A stretch of 64,000 bases of DNA from RGIG426 sp045598965 (GCA_045598965.1 JAZRVH010000013.1:1-64000); one strand, 5' to 3'; numbered from the stretch's first letter, positions 1-7,632 are shown. The notes: generated from the letters alone by a model not told the origin. Program-made: numbers and translations.

Positions 1-13
1 TCTCCGTCAAAGA

Positions 14-44
14 AAAATCGCCGAGGCGATGCCTCGGCGATTTT
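14..44 (-). terminator. Rho-independent terminator of the tRNA-Ser operon
   Basis: A perfect 14-bp inverted repeat (14-27 and 31-44) with a 3-nt loop is followed on the minus strand by a T-run. It starts at the encoded CCA end of the tRNA-Ser(GCU) gene, so it should end the transcript immediately after that tRNA. Confidence 0.9.
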
Positions 45-134
45 GGCGGAGAAGGGGAGACTCGAACTCCCGCGCCGGTTACCCGACCTACGCCCTTAGC
101 AGGGGCGCCTCGTCACCAACTTGAGTACTTCTCC
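44..134 (-). tRNA. tRNA-Ser (anticodon GCU)
   Basis: The minus strand shows a 7-bp acceptor stem (GGAGAAG with CTTCTCC), discriminator G and an encoded CCA. The T-loop motif GTTCGAGTC is present, and so is the long variable arm expected of a class II serine tRNA. The anticodon GCT lies at 98-100 and reads AGC/AGU codons. Length is 91 nt. It is downstream of and probably co-transcribed with the tRNA-Ser(UGA) gene, 81 nt away, because no terminator or promoter is visible between them. Confidence 0.96.
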
Positions 135-215
135 GTATGAACCCGGTGCGGATGGTGAACCCGCCCGTTTTCTATCTAATTTTATGCACCCGCAAGGGTG
201 GCGGCTTTTTGAGGT

Positions 216-302
216 TGGCGGAGAGGAAGGGATTCGAACCCTTGGCTCTGACGAGTCACCGGTTTTCAAGACCGGCTCCTTAAACCACTCGGACACCTCT
301 CC
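216..302 (-). tRNA. tRNA-Ser (anticodon UGA)
   Basis: The minus strand shows acceptor stem GGAGAGG paired with CCTCTCC, discriminator G and encoded CCA. The anticodon TGA is at 266-268 and reads UCN codons. A long variable arm is present, as expected for tRNA-Ser. Length is 87 nt. A consensus SigA promoter lies directly upstream and this is the first gene of a two-tRNA unit. Confidence 0.96.
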
Positions 303-314
303 AAGCACCCGTCT

Positions 315-343
315 ATTATAACGGGTTTCCCCCTCATTGTCAA
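315..343 (-). promoter_or_regulatory. SigA promoter of the tRNA-Ser pair
   Basis: On the minus strand, TTGACA (338-343) and TATAAT (315-320) are both perfect consensus hexamers separated by 17 nt. The predicted start of transcription is about 6 nt before the mature 5' end of tRNA-Ser(UGA). This is the strongest promoter match in the window, fitting a stable-RNA gene. Confidence 0.95.
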
Positions 344-606
344 CCCTTTTTTGAAAGGATTTTTTTGACGATTTCTGACGGAATTTGCAAATTATTCAGA
401 CCTTTTTTACCCTTGACATTTCCACGTTTTACACTGTGTAAAGTCGTGTTTTTCCACTTTTTTGTTGAAAAACCGGTGGAAAAAGTGGAATAATCCCACC
501 ATTTTAGGCTTTTTTAGTGGGGATTTGTGGGTTTTGCATTCGTCCATTGTGGAAAATTTATTTTATTTTTCGACGCTCTGTTGAACGCCCTTTACGCACA
601 GTATCC
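344..606. other. Gene-free AT-rich gap with repeated GTGGAAAA-type boxes
   Basis: No credible coding frame is seen here. The stretch holds a 15-bp palindrome with 7-bp arms TTTACAC/GTGTAAA (428-442). It also holds several copies of a GTGG-A-rich motif: TTTTTCCAC at 449-457, GTGGAAAAA at 476-484, GTGGAATAA at 485-493 and TGTGGAAAA at 548-556. The last is one base off the DnaA-box consensus TGTGGATAA. No convincing terminator is visible for the gene ending at 607. Confidence 0.5.
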
Positions 607-1293
607 TCACTTTGTATGGCGGGATGTTAAAAAATGCACACACCGTTCCACGGAATCTTTGGAGGTTCCCCAATCGGCATTTTCCCCGCTGTTACGATAG
701 TCAAACATCGAGCAAAAATGGTGCACATCGGCACGCAAATCCGTAAGCTCCTTATGGGCCAATTTTCCCGCTTCCTCGCAGAACTCCCCACGATAACGTT
801 TCCCCATTACGTCCCCCGCCGTTTGTGTAAGCAAAGCAAAATGAGGCAGACAAAGAGTGGGTTGGGCGGCAAACGTGGTGCGAAAATCCCGTTCCCGTTC
901 CCACAGTTTACACAGATTTCCCGCCATTTGTTGCATATTCTTATCCACTCGTTCGCACACAAAGCAGGTAGATAACGCCGTCTCGGCGGCTTTCCCCTGT
1001 TTTCCTGCATCCTTAAAAATGCCGCCAAAAATGCGTTTTTCCAGCGAATCCAGGTGACTTTCCATCATCAAAGCGACGCCCAAATGGTTATGCTTTTTCA
1101 AAAGCTGCTCATAATGGGTATAGCAAAAGCCCTTTTTATTCGTTTCGGTACGTACATCCGGCTCCATCATGGCGGCACCGGTAATATAGTCAACCACCCG
1201 TTGCTCTAAAAGGTCACGCAACCGGCAAAGCGGACAACCGTCCTGCACCTCGAATATTTCGCTAATCGGAATACTGGTAATATCGTCACGCAT
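607..1293 (-). CDS. DUF6062-like protein with duplicated CxxC/CxxH motifs
   Basis: A predicted 228-residue cytoplasmic protein. I recognise it as resembling the clostridial DUF6062 family, whose function is unknown. The N-terminal half has CPLC (residues 20-23) followed by FCYTH (56-60). The second half repeats the arrangement with CFVC (110-113) followed by LCLPH. The result is two CxxC...CxxH sets that could bind zinc. The ATG at 1293 is chosen over an upstream TTG because AAAGGAGAG sits at the right distance before it. It overlaps the end of the upstream O-antigen-ligase-like gene by 8 nt, so the two are translationally coupled and share the promoter at 2659-2687. Family name is from memory; the motif pattern is seen directly. 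Confidence 0.7.
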   Translation of the reverse strand: MRDDITSIPISEIFEVQDGCPLCRLRDLLEQRVVDYITGAAMMEPDVRTETNKKGFCYTHYEQLLKKHNHLGVALMMESHLDSLEKRIFGGIFKDAGKQGKAAETALSTCFVCERVDKNMQQMAGNLCKLWERERDFRTTFAAQPTLCLPHFALLTQTAGDVMGKRYRGEFCEEAGKLAHKELTDLRADVHHFCSMFDYRNSGENADWGTSKDSVERCVHFLTSRHTK

Positions 1294-2614
1294 CGGGGGT
1301 ACTCTCCTTTTTCTCAATCAGCCTGCCTAAGGGTTGGTCGGCGTAAAACGCCGCCGAAAGATCAGACAACGCAAACAGAATCCACCAAATTCCCACAAGC
1401 TTCGGCGTCAACAGCGGGAAATCCACCAAGCCAAACGCAATCAATCCCGCCAGTGACACCATCACCGAATACCCCAAAAGAGGTTGACGGTTTTTGCGGA
1501 ACAGCGTTTTCCACTGGGTATAGACAATATTGAAAATCGGGAGGAAGAATAACGTCAAAAGAACCGCTCCGCCCTCAATCAGCAGTTCCAAATACGTGCT
1601 GTGGGCGTGAGGCACCTTAGGAAGTCCTGCCGCCGTCATAATGTCGGTAGCCGATTGAATGCCGGCACCATAACCGAAAATAGGACGCTTGGTAATAGCG
1701 GCAAGAGCGGCTGTCCACAAACGGGTTCGTTCGGAGATGGATTTATCGCCGCTTCCCTGGCTGAGTGTTTGCATTCGCTGGGCAAACACGTTCGGTGTTT
1801 TGACAAGCAAATACACCAGTATAATCGACCCGACGAAAATCACTAAATTCCACGGCCATTTCACCCGAGGAACCAAATACATCAAAAACAAGAACAGAAT
1901 ACCGAGCAAACAGAAATAACTGCTGCGGGAAAAGCTGAAGCCGGTACCCAAAACGCCTACCACCAGGCAAAAAGAAAACAAAACACGAGAACAGACGTGA
2001 CGGGCGACGCTGATAGAATAGGCGGAAATCGGAATAAGAAAAATCATCGCTTCCGCAAATATATTCGGGTTCGTAAAGGTAGCCGCCGCACGGGTGCTGG
2101 AGGTCATCAGGTGCATTTCCTGCACCGGAAGGAATTTGAGGATTGGCTCATCAAGGAAATTCCAAAATTGGAGAGCACGTCTTCCCCAGTGGAGATAGTG
2201 ACAGCCGAAATACTCAATACAGCTGATGATGCCGAGAACACCAAGGCACAACGTCAACACCTGAAACAGGCGGCACAACCGCTCTTTGTCGGTAATGACC
2301 GCAAGCAGAGACAAATAAACAAACGCCATAAGCAACCACATTAGCACTGTCGCAAGACTAAACAGCGGCGATGCGGAATAGGTAACCGTCAACAACATTC
2401 CGGCAATAAAAAAGCCGGTACGCCGTCCGGTCTCACCAAACAAGTGTACACGGCGAGATTGGGCTTTGGCTTCTTTGTTGGCGAGGATAGCTCCCACAAG
2501 AACACCGATGGGTGCCAAATATTCCGGAAGAAGAAACACGCCGATGGCAAAGAAAATTACCCACATATACCGTTCTTTTGACAGACTTTTCATCTCCGCA
2601 AGTATTTCACGCAT
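1286..2614 (-). CDS. O-antigen ligase/polymerase-like membrane protein
   Basis: A 442-residue polytopic membrane protein with about ten to twelve hydrophobic segments. The C-terminal half carries the Wzy_C/O-antigen-ligase hallmark: a large extracytoplasmic loop with an SERTRLW segment, then GYGAG and PHAHSTYLELL, where the conserved His sits before the next membrane helix. Members of this superfamily join or polymerise undecaprenyl-linked glycans at the outer face of the membrane. No other glycan genes are adjacent, so the substrate is unknown. In a Gram-positive it could serve teichoic-acid-like or capsular polymers. The ribosome binding site GAGGAGG precedes the ATG. It is the first gene of a two-gene operon. 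Confidence 0.85.
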   Translation of the reverse strand: MREILAEMKSLSKERYMWVIFFAIGVFLLPEYLAPIGVLVGAILANKEAKAQSRRVHLFGETGRRTGFFIAGMLLTVTYSASPLFSLATVLMWLLMAFVYLSLLAVITDKERLCRLFQVLTLCLGVLGIISCIEYFGCHYLHWGRRALQFWNFLDEPILKFLPVQEMHLMTSSTRAAATFTNPNIFAEAMIFLIPISAYSISVARHVCSRVLFSFCLVVGVLGTGFSFSRSSYFCLLGILFLFLMYLVPRVKWPWNLVIFVGSIILVYLLVKTPNVFAQRMQTLSQGSGDKSISERTRLWTAALAAITKRPIFGYGAGIQSATDIMTAAGLPKVPHAHSTYLELLIEGGAVLLTLFFLPIFNIVYTQWKTLFRKNRQPLLGYSVMVSLAGLIAFGLVDFPLLTPKLVGIWWILFALSDLSAAFYADQPLGRLIEKKESTPDA

Positions 2615-2658
2615 CGGGTTGTCCTCCTCTCATCCAAAAATACACAGTATTATGGGTC

Positions 2659-2687
2659 AGTATAGCATATTCCGCACAAAATTGCAA
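2659..2687 (-). promoter_or_regulatory. SigA promoter for the O-antigen-ligase-like operon
   Basis: On the minus strand TTGCAA (2682-2687) and TATACT (2659-2664) are separated by 17 nt, about 45 nt upstream of the ATG at 2614. It lies back to back with the plus-strand ylmC-like gene. Confidence 0.85.
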
Positions 2688-2715
2688 TAGAATTAGAAAA
2701 AAAGGAGGATTGTCT

Positions 2716-3015
2716 ATGCTTTGCCGACTTACAAACCTGCACGATAAAGAGGTTATCAACGTCTGCGACGGAAGCCGACTCGGCTGTGTGGATGACGTGG
2801 AGGTGGATACCTGCAACGCCCAGCTGACGGCACTAATCGTATACGGGCGTCCAAAACTGTTGGGACTTCTCGGCCACGAGGACGACGTGGTAATTTCCTG
2901 GCGTGAAATTGAAATCATCGGTGACGAAACCATTTTAGTCTCTCGCCCCGTACCGCCGGAGGAAAAATACAAACGGCGACGTCACGACCTTTTAAGAGGT
3001 GTTTTTTCACGATAA
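2716..3015 (+). CDS. YlmC/YmxH family PRC-barrel protein
   Basis: A 99-residue protein resembling the YlmC/YmxH family, small PRC-barrel-fold proteins conserved in spore-forming Firmicutes and often expressed during sporulation. Hallmarks are an N-terminal LxxKEVINVCDGxRLG segment, a central beta-rich region (ALIVYGRPK, GHEDDVVISWREIEIIG), and a basic C-terminal tail. The ATG at 2716 follows AAAGGAGG with good spacing; an open frame continues further upstream but lacks a start context. It is one of the few plus-strand genes and ends at a strong bidirectional terminator. No clear SigA promoter is visible on the plus strand, which would fit a sporulation sigma factor, but I could not identify its elements. 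Confidence 0.88.
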   Translation: MLCRLTNLHDKEVINVCDGSRLGCVDDVEVDTCNAQLTALIVYGRPKLLGLLGHEDDVVISWREIEIIGDETILVSRPVPPEEKYKRRRHDLLRGVFSR

Positions 3016-3081
3016 AAAAACAGTGCAGGGTTTCAAGGAATGTATTCCTTATGACGCCGTGGCGTTCCCTGCACTGTTTTT
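3016..3081. terminator. Bidirectional branched terminator
   Basis: A 15-bp perfect inverted repeat (3016-3030 and 3067-3081) is flanked by A-run and T-run, so it can stop both the plus-strand ylmC-like gene and the minus-strand 765-residue gene's opposing traffic. The 36-nt loop itself contains two further hairpins, AAGGAA/TTCCTT (3035-3050) and ACGCC/GGCGT (3054-3065), giving a three-stem, cloverleaf-like form. Confidence 0.9.
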
Positions 3082-3091
3082 ATGTTGTTCG

Positions 3092-5389
3092 TTAGGTCGG
3101 AATGCCCATATTTGCCTCGTTAACAAGCTCAGGATTCTCAACAATCTCCTCACTCGGTTGCGGTTGTGCCTCATACACTTTTTGTAAATTGCTGAAATAC
3201 GCATCCGTCAACATATCGCCGGAGGAAGCAAGCTGCTGAATGTTCTCGCTCGACACCAAGTTTTCGAGGGCTTGCGAGGCAATTTTGTCCTCGCCGCACA
3301 TCATCTTCTCAAAGTGTTTGCACGCATCGTTCAAGCCGTCCTCGGTCTTCAAATCATACGCAGAGAATCCGTCCGGCACCGACGCTTGACCCGTGGCAAC
3401 ACGGTTTTTGAAGAACTCCTGGCTAATGGCATTCGCCGTCAAGCGGCGAACATCGTTTTTACGTGCCGCTTCAGCCTTACGCACTTCTTCAGCTTTACGT
3501 GCCTCCTCGGCTTTACGTGCTTCTTCAGCCACCTCGGCTCGTGCCGCATCCACATTTTCGAGCAAGCCGTTCGTCAGTACGGCGATCGGGTTTTCAGCCT
3601 TCAACATTTTTACCAAATTTTCGCTTTTCACCAACATATCGAGCATTTTGGAAAGCGGTAAATCATTTTTCACATCGCCGAGTAGCTTGCCCGTTAGCTC
3701 TTTTTCGAGAGCGACGCACTCATTTCCCTTGATTCCTTTTACGTCACCGTATTCTTTGAAAAGCGGCGTGGATTCGCCTGCCGCCATACGGCTCACCAGC
3801 TCTTTGCTGATAAGCGGTGCCATTTTTTCTTTAATATCCAGCACGTCAAAATAGGTGTCGAAGCTGGTGGGTGCCGACAGATTATCGACTGCCCTCTCGT
3901 GGGCCCGTTCGTTGGCTCGCTCCAACGCTTCCTTTTCTCTCTCATTATCAAGTTGTGCTTTGAATCTCTCAGGTTGAATTTTTTTCTTGGCCGAAAGAGT
4001 CTTTGCGTCTTCGTATTTCTTCGCCAGTTCCCGTTCTCGCAGTTGGGCTTTGTTGTTGGTCAAGCTTAGAAGGCTCTCTGCCTCTTTCCTTGCTTCGTCT
4101 TGAGACGCTTCGTTTTTCCGGATAAGCCCCTGCTTCATTTTTACCAACTGGGCTTTTTCCAACAGTTCCTTAAGAATGGTTTGGGTATCCGGCTTTTCTG
4201 CTACCGCTTCTTTCGCCGGATTCTCTGCTACCGTTTTTTTCGCCGACTGCTCTGCCGCAGTTGTCTTCACCTTACCTTTTTTCTCGGACTTCTTCTGCGG
4301 ATTTTCCGAGACATAGTCAACTGCCTGTCTGAACTTCGACGCTTTCCCTGCCAAAACCTCAAAAATGTCACTCGGTATTCCCGAAGCAAGAACCGTCACG
4401 AAATTGAAGTTGATGCCGCCGTTTTTTCGCATAAAGGCGACCGCATCTTTGTACTTGCCTTTCTCAATGTACTCTTTACCAAGCTCTTCAACCTGTTTTC
4501 CGTCTTTATATTGCGGCGGATCGGCATCAAGCAGTTTTTTGCATTCGATGCACGCCATCATTTTGGAAACAAATTCCAATTCGTCCTCTTTGTCCAGCTC
4601 GTCCACGTCTTCCATGATTGAGGAAAGGTCGTCGGAAAGCTGTGCAAGCATACGGTCATATCTCGCATTATACTTGGCTTTTTCTTCCGCTTCGAGGTCG
4701 TTCGCCGACACCTTTTTTTCTTCCGGTTGGGCGACCGCTTCAGCCACGTTTTTCACTTCGGCTTCGACAGCTTTTTCTTCCACCTGCTCCGGCTCGTCCT
4801 GCACGACATCTTCGTCCTTCACGTTGTAGCCGACTTTCTTCGGAATCTCACGGGGTGCGTTTTCATATTCTTTCAGCTTTCGCTCATATTCACGGCAGCT
4901 CTCCAAGCCGTTACCGCCTAAGAACCGCAAAACCGAGTCTATCGCCATCAAAAATTCGTTCGGTTTTTTCGGCGGTTCATATCTCATATATTTGACAAAG
5001 TTTTCCAACTTGACCGATGTCAGTAATTCAAAGTGGGTAACATCGGCTTTGTGGTTTCCGGAAACGTCAATACCGTCGGCGGATTTATAGCGGTCTTGTT
5101 TTTTATCCACGCCGATGAGAATATACGGATCGTCGCCTTTCTCTGCACGGATTATGACATTGGTAATACCAAGCCCACTTTTCATACCCTTTTTTTCAAT
5201 AGAAGCACCGGACGGGCATTCGGTCAACATACCCGCATCCGCCATTTGGCCCATAATTCTCTTAAATTGGGGGTCCGCATAATCCAAATGCCGGTGTCCC
5301 TTTCTCCTGAGTTCAGTCAGTTGTTCAAGAAGTTCACGTTTCTCTTCGAGAGTGTATACGCTCTCTCCATTCGGGCCTTTGGTCGGCAT
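3092..5389 (-). CDS. Large Lys/Glu/Ala-rich coiled-coil protein, unknown function
   Basis: A 765-residue, highly charged protein that I do not recognise. There is no signal peptide or membrane segment, so it is probably cytoplasmic. Residues 1-190 look globular: a helical start (YTLEEKRELLEQL), then a mixed region containing YILIGVDKK and SVKLENFVKYMRY. Residues about 200-245 are Glu/Val/Ala-rich linker. The middle has a further helical domain followed by Ala/Lys/Glu low-complexity sequence with VAENPAKEAVAEKP. Long coiled coils follow, including a short tandem ARKAEE heptad-like repeat near residue 650. The C-terminus looks globular again and ends VNEANMGIPT. The ATG at 5389 follows GGAGGAG. 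It is flanked by a terminator downstream and no partner gene is evident, so it appears monocistronic. Confidence 0.85.
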   Translation of the reverse strand: MPTKGPNGESVYTLEEKRELLEQLTELRRKGHRHLDYADPQFKRIMGQMADAGMLTECPSGASIEKKGMKSGLGITNVIIRAEKGDDPYILIGVDKKQDRYKSADGIDVSGNHKADVTHFELLTSVKLENFVKYMRYEPPKKPNEFLMAIDSVLRFLGGNGLESCREYERKLKEYENAPREIPKKVGYNVKDEDVVQDEPEQVEEKAVEAEVKNVAEAVAQPEEKKVSANDLEAEEKAKYNARYDRMLAQLSDDLSSIMEDVDELDKEDELEFVSKMMACIECKKLLDADPPQYKDGKQVEELGKEYIEKGKYKDAVAFMRKNGGINFNFVTVLASGIPSDIFEVLAGKASKFRQAVDYVSENPQKKSEKKGKVKTTAAEQSAKKTVAENPAKEAVAEKPDTQTILKELLEKAQLVKMKQGLIRKNEASQDEARKEAESLLSLTNNKAQLRERELAKKYEDAKTLSAKKKIQPERFKAQLDNEREKEALERANERAHERAVDNLSAPTSFDTYFDVLDIKEKMAPLISKELVSRMAAGESTPLFKEYGDVKGIKGNECVALEKELTGKLLGDVKNDLPLSKMLDMLVKSENLVKMLKAENPIAVLTNGLLENVDAARAEVAEEARKAEEARKAEEVRKAEAARKNDVRRLTANAISQEFFKNRVATGQASVPDGFSAYDLKTEDGLNDACKHFEKMMCGEDKIASQALENLVSSENIQQLASSGDMLTDAYFSNLQKVYEAQPQPSEEIVENPELVNEANMGIPT

Positions 5390-5459
5390 AGGTTTCTCCT
5401 CCGTTGTGTTTGGATTTTTGTTTTCATCTATAATAGAGGTGTTTGCGAAAAAAGGTTAC

Positions 5460-5930
5460 TTACAAAATCGTTTCCATTCCGTATTTTTGGATATGAAACC
5501 CGCACTTTTTGTAAAACGCAAAAGCGGCGTCATTTTTATCCCACACATTAAGGGTCAAATTATATACCCCTTTTTCTTTGGCAAAATCACGGACAGCCTC
5601 AAAAAGGGCGGTGCCCACGCCGCTCCCCCGCACCGTTTCATCCACGCAGATATCGTCGATATACAACGTCAGGAACTTGTGGAGATTGTTGTTGTTTTCG
5701 TGAGGTTCAAACACACAAAAGGCGTAGCCGAGCACCGTATTCTCCTCATCCACTGCCACAAAAATCGGGCGAGACGCATCCGCTAAAATATCGGTAAGCT
5801 CCTTTGCGGTATACTTCGTTTTGTCTCTAATAAACAAATCGGGGCGGTTGTTCTCGTGGACGTTGTTCACCTGTATCAGCAGGGATAAAATCCCGTCACG
5901 ATCCTCCGTGACAGCAGGCCGTATCGTCAT
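5460..5930 (-). CDS. GNAT family N-acetyltransferase
   Basis: A 156-residue single-domain GNAT acetyltransferase. The conserved core is visible: beta4 LYIDDICVDETVRGSGVG is the acetyl-CoA-binding motif A (V-x-x-x-x-RGxGxG), followed by ALFEAVRDFA and the C-terminal NDAAFAFYKKCGF segment typical of motif B. Proteins of this type transfer acetyl from acetyl-CoA to an amine; the substrate cannot be read from the sequence. The ATG at 5930 is preferred because GGAGGA lies 6 nt before it; the GTG two codons earlier would overlap that ribosome binding site. It sits downstream of the precorrin-2 dehydrogenase-like gene, separated by a terminator. Confidence 0.9.
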   Translation of the reverse strand: MTIRPAVTEDRDGILSLLIQVNNVHENNRPDLFIRDKTKYTAKELTDILADASRPIFVAVDEENTVLGYAFCVFEPHENNNNLHKFLTLYIDDICVDETVRGSGVGTALFEAVRDFAKEKGVYNLTLNVWDKNDAAFAFYKKCGFHIQKYGMETIL

Positions 5931-5952
5931 AAACACTCCTCCGTTTCTTTCT

Positions 5953-5984
5953 AAAAAAAGGGAGATACAACGTATCCCCCTTTT
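5953..5984 (-). terminator. Terminator after the precorrin-2 dehydrogenase-like gene
   Basis: On the minus strand an AAAAGGG-GATAC / GTATC-CCCTTTT hairpin with a 3-nt loop and one mismatch ends in a run of seven T. It overlaps the stop codon of the upstream gene and lies just before the ribosome binding site of the GNAT gene, so GNAT expression probably depends on read-through or an unseen promoter. Confidence 0.8.
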
Positions 5985-6474
5985 AGTCTTTTTTCAGTCG
6001 TTCGGCACGGGTTTCGCTTTGCTCCCATACGTCGGGAAGCTTTTTTTGCATAGCAACGCAAAGGTTGTCAAGAGCGGCGGTGTCCTCGGCATCAAAGCCG
6101 CCGACAAGCCCCTTTGCCGTAATCACATGAGGCAACCGCATCGTACCGTATTCGGCGGGCTCCTCCACATTAACAAGGATATGACGAGCTTTACACTCCA
6201 CCGCAACGGCAATATTCGTATTTTTATCGCCGGAAGCCGCTACACATAAATAGCAGTTAGCGGTATCGCCACGGAAGAATTTTCGGGGAATGTGACGGAT
6301 TTGTCCCGCTTCGTCAAGACTCCGCAACCTCGGACAAAGTTCGGGGGCGATGACGGTGATTTTAGCACCGAAGGACAACAACAACTCAGCGGCATCGGCA
6401 TTATATTCGCCGCCGCCGACCAAAACACACGTATTGCCTTCAAGCTTAACAAAAATCGGAAAATCCAAAGCCAC
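5983..6474 (-). CDS. Precorrin-2 dehydrogenase-like (siroheme synthase N-terminal type)
   Basis: A 163-residue protein with the Rossmann start VALDFPIFVKLEGNTCVLVGGG. It matches the NAD-binding domain of CysG/Met8/SirC, which oxidises precorrin-2 to sirohydrochlorin in siroheme synthesis. The following ADAAELLLSFGAKITVIAP strand-helix and the NCYLCVAASGDKNTN segment (family ATNDxxxN region) fit. It is at the short end for the family (about 160-220 residues) and lacks a methyltransferase domain. The GTG at 6474 is chosen because GGGAGGA sits 4-5 nt upstream. It has its own promoter at 6521-6549 and no other siroheme or cobalamin gene lies nearby. Confidence 0.8.
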   Translation of the reverse strand: MALDFPIFVKLEGNTCVLVGGGEYNADAAELLLSFGAKITVIAPELCPRLRSLDEAGQIRHIPRKFFRGDTANCYLCVAASGDKNTNIAVAVECKARHILVNVEEPAEYGTMRLPHVITAKGLVGGFDAEDTAALDNLCVAMQKKLPDVWEQSETRAERLKKD

Positions 6475-6520
6475 ACGTTCCTCCCTTCGCAAAAAAGTCG
6501 CAAGCTTATTTGTAGTTATT

Positions 6521-6549
6521 AGTATACACTATTCTTTCCGTTTTGACAA
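6521..6549 (-). promoter_or_regulatory. SigA promoter for the precorrin-2 dehydrogenase-like gene
   Basis: On the minus strand TTGTCA (6544-6549) and TATACT (6521-6526) are separated by 17 nt, about 47 nt before the GTG start. It lies just after the rlmH stop codon, with no terminator between. Confidence 0.85.
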
Positions 6550-6567
6550 GTATTATTTCGCAAAGCC

Positions 6568-7050
6568 TCATTTATGGTACTTTCCGCCCATCTCAATCTG
6601 CATCGCACGGTAAATCTGTTCACACAGCATAACCCGAGCCAACTGGTGCGGAAATGTCATGGGTGACATAGACAAGCGGTAGGCCGCCGCCGCTTTTACA
6701 CGGTCGGACAAGCCGAAAGAGCTCCCGATAATAAACACGGTTTTGGATTTTCCCTCTATCGCCCATTTTTGGAACAATTCCGACAAGGCGGGCGACGACA
6801 AAGGTTTTCCCTCAATACACAGCGGCACCACCGCCGCACCGGCAGGAATTTTCGACAAAATTGCCGTACCCTCGCTGTCCAATGCTTTTTCGATTTCCGC
6901 CGCTGACGGATTCTCCGGCAACCGGTATTCCGGAAGCTCGATGATTTCAAATCGACAAAAGGCCGAAAGACGTTTTTGGTATTCTGCCACGGCCTCTCGC
7001 CAATACGATTCTTTCAGCTTTCCCACACAGATCAGCGTAACGGTTTTCAT
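6568..7050 (-). CDS. rlmH: 23S rRNA (pseudouridine1915-N3)-methyltransferase RlmH
   Basis: A 160-residue SPOUT-class methyltransferase that methylates pseudouridine 1915 in helix 69 of 23S rRNA. The start MKTVTLICVGKLKESYWREA and the C-terminal trefoil-knot region are characteristic: VFIIGSSFGLSD for SAM binding, then LSMSPMTFPHQLARVMLCEQIYRA. Length matches the family (about 155-160). It overlaps the rnmV stop codon by 4 nt (ATGA) and is the last gene of the typA-comEC-holA-rnmV-rlmH operon. Confidence 0.97.
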   Translation of the reverse strand: MKTVTLICVGKLKESYWREAVAEYQKRLSAFCRFEIIELPEYRLPENPSAAEIEKALDSEGTAILSKIPAGAAVVPLCIEGKPLSSPALSELFQKWAIEGKSKTVFIIGSSFGLSDRVKAAAAYRLSMSPMTFPHQLARVMLCEQIYRAMQIEMGGKYHK

Positions 7051-7628
7051 TCCATCTCCTCCAAAGCGGACACGTACTCATCCTCGGTCAAAGCGGTGTT
7101 GATAAACTCCAAAAGCCGTGTCACCGACATTTTTTGAGGCAACCCAAACCGCCGCAAAAACATCTGGCGACGTGTCGCACTATCCGGTCTGCCGGAAAGC
7201 CCGTCGGCAAACAGTCGGGTTTTGGTTACAAAAACAGGATGCGATGCAAGGTTCGGGGTGACGCCCGCCGTCAAAAGGACTTTTTTAAGCGTGGCTTCGT
7301 CCATTCCCTCCACCCCTAAAAGACCCTCTTTTCCGGGAGCGGCTTTTCGTTTTTCCTTGCCAAAAATCTCAGGAATAAAGGCGTGCTTCACGGACACTCC
7401 GGGAAGTGCCCCGGTCAAATAATTGCGGATAACAAATCCCGCACTATCGCTATCCGTGAGCAAAACGCACCCACGTACACGGGCAAGAGCACGCAATTCG
7501 TTCATACGCTCGTTGTCTTTGAAAATGCGAAATCCGTTGGTGGCAAACACAACGGCATCGGTAACCGAGGCAAGCTTGATAGCGTCGTGTTTTCCCTCCA
7601 CCACTATCACTTCATCTATGTGCAGCAT
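7047..7628 (-). CDS. rnmV: Ribonuclease M5 (5S rRNA maturation)
   Basis: A 193-residue Toprim-domain nuclease that matures 5S rRNA from its precursor in low-GC Gram-positives. The Toprim signature is clear: IVVEGKHD near the N-terminus (catalytic Glu) and LLTDSDSAG (DxD) around residues 57-65. The C-terminal half matches the RNase M5 specific domain. Start ATG at 7628; the ribosome binding site is only a G-rich stretch at the end of holA. In many Firmicutes rnmV sits with ksgA; here it is between holA and rlmH. Confidence 0.95.
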   Translation of the reverse strand: MLHIDEVIVVEGKHDAIKLASVTDAVVFATNGFRIFKDNERMNELRALARVRGCVLLTDSDSAGFVIRNYLTGALPGVSVKHAFIPEIFGKEKRKAAPGKEGLLGVEGMDEATLKKVLLTAGVTPNLASHPVFVTKTRLFADGLSGRPDSATRRQMFLRRFGLPQKMSVTRLLEFINTALTEDEYVSALEEME

Positions 7629-7632
7629 ACGC

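Noticed and set aside
413..606. A plus-strand small gene after the TTGACA at 413-418
   Set aside because: No reading frame with a ribosome binding site; the frame starting at 634 is the antisense of the DUF6062-like gene.
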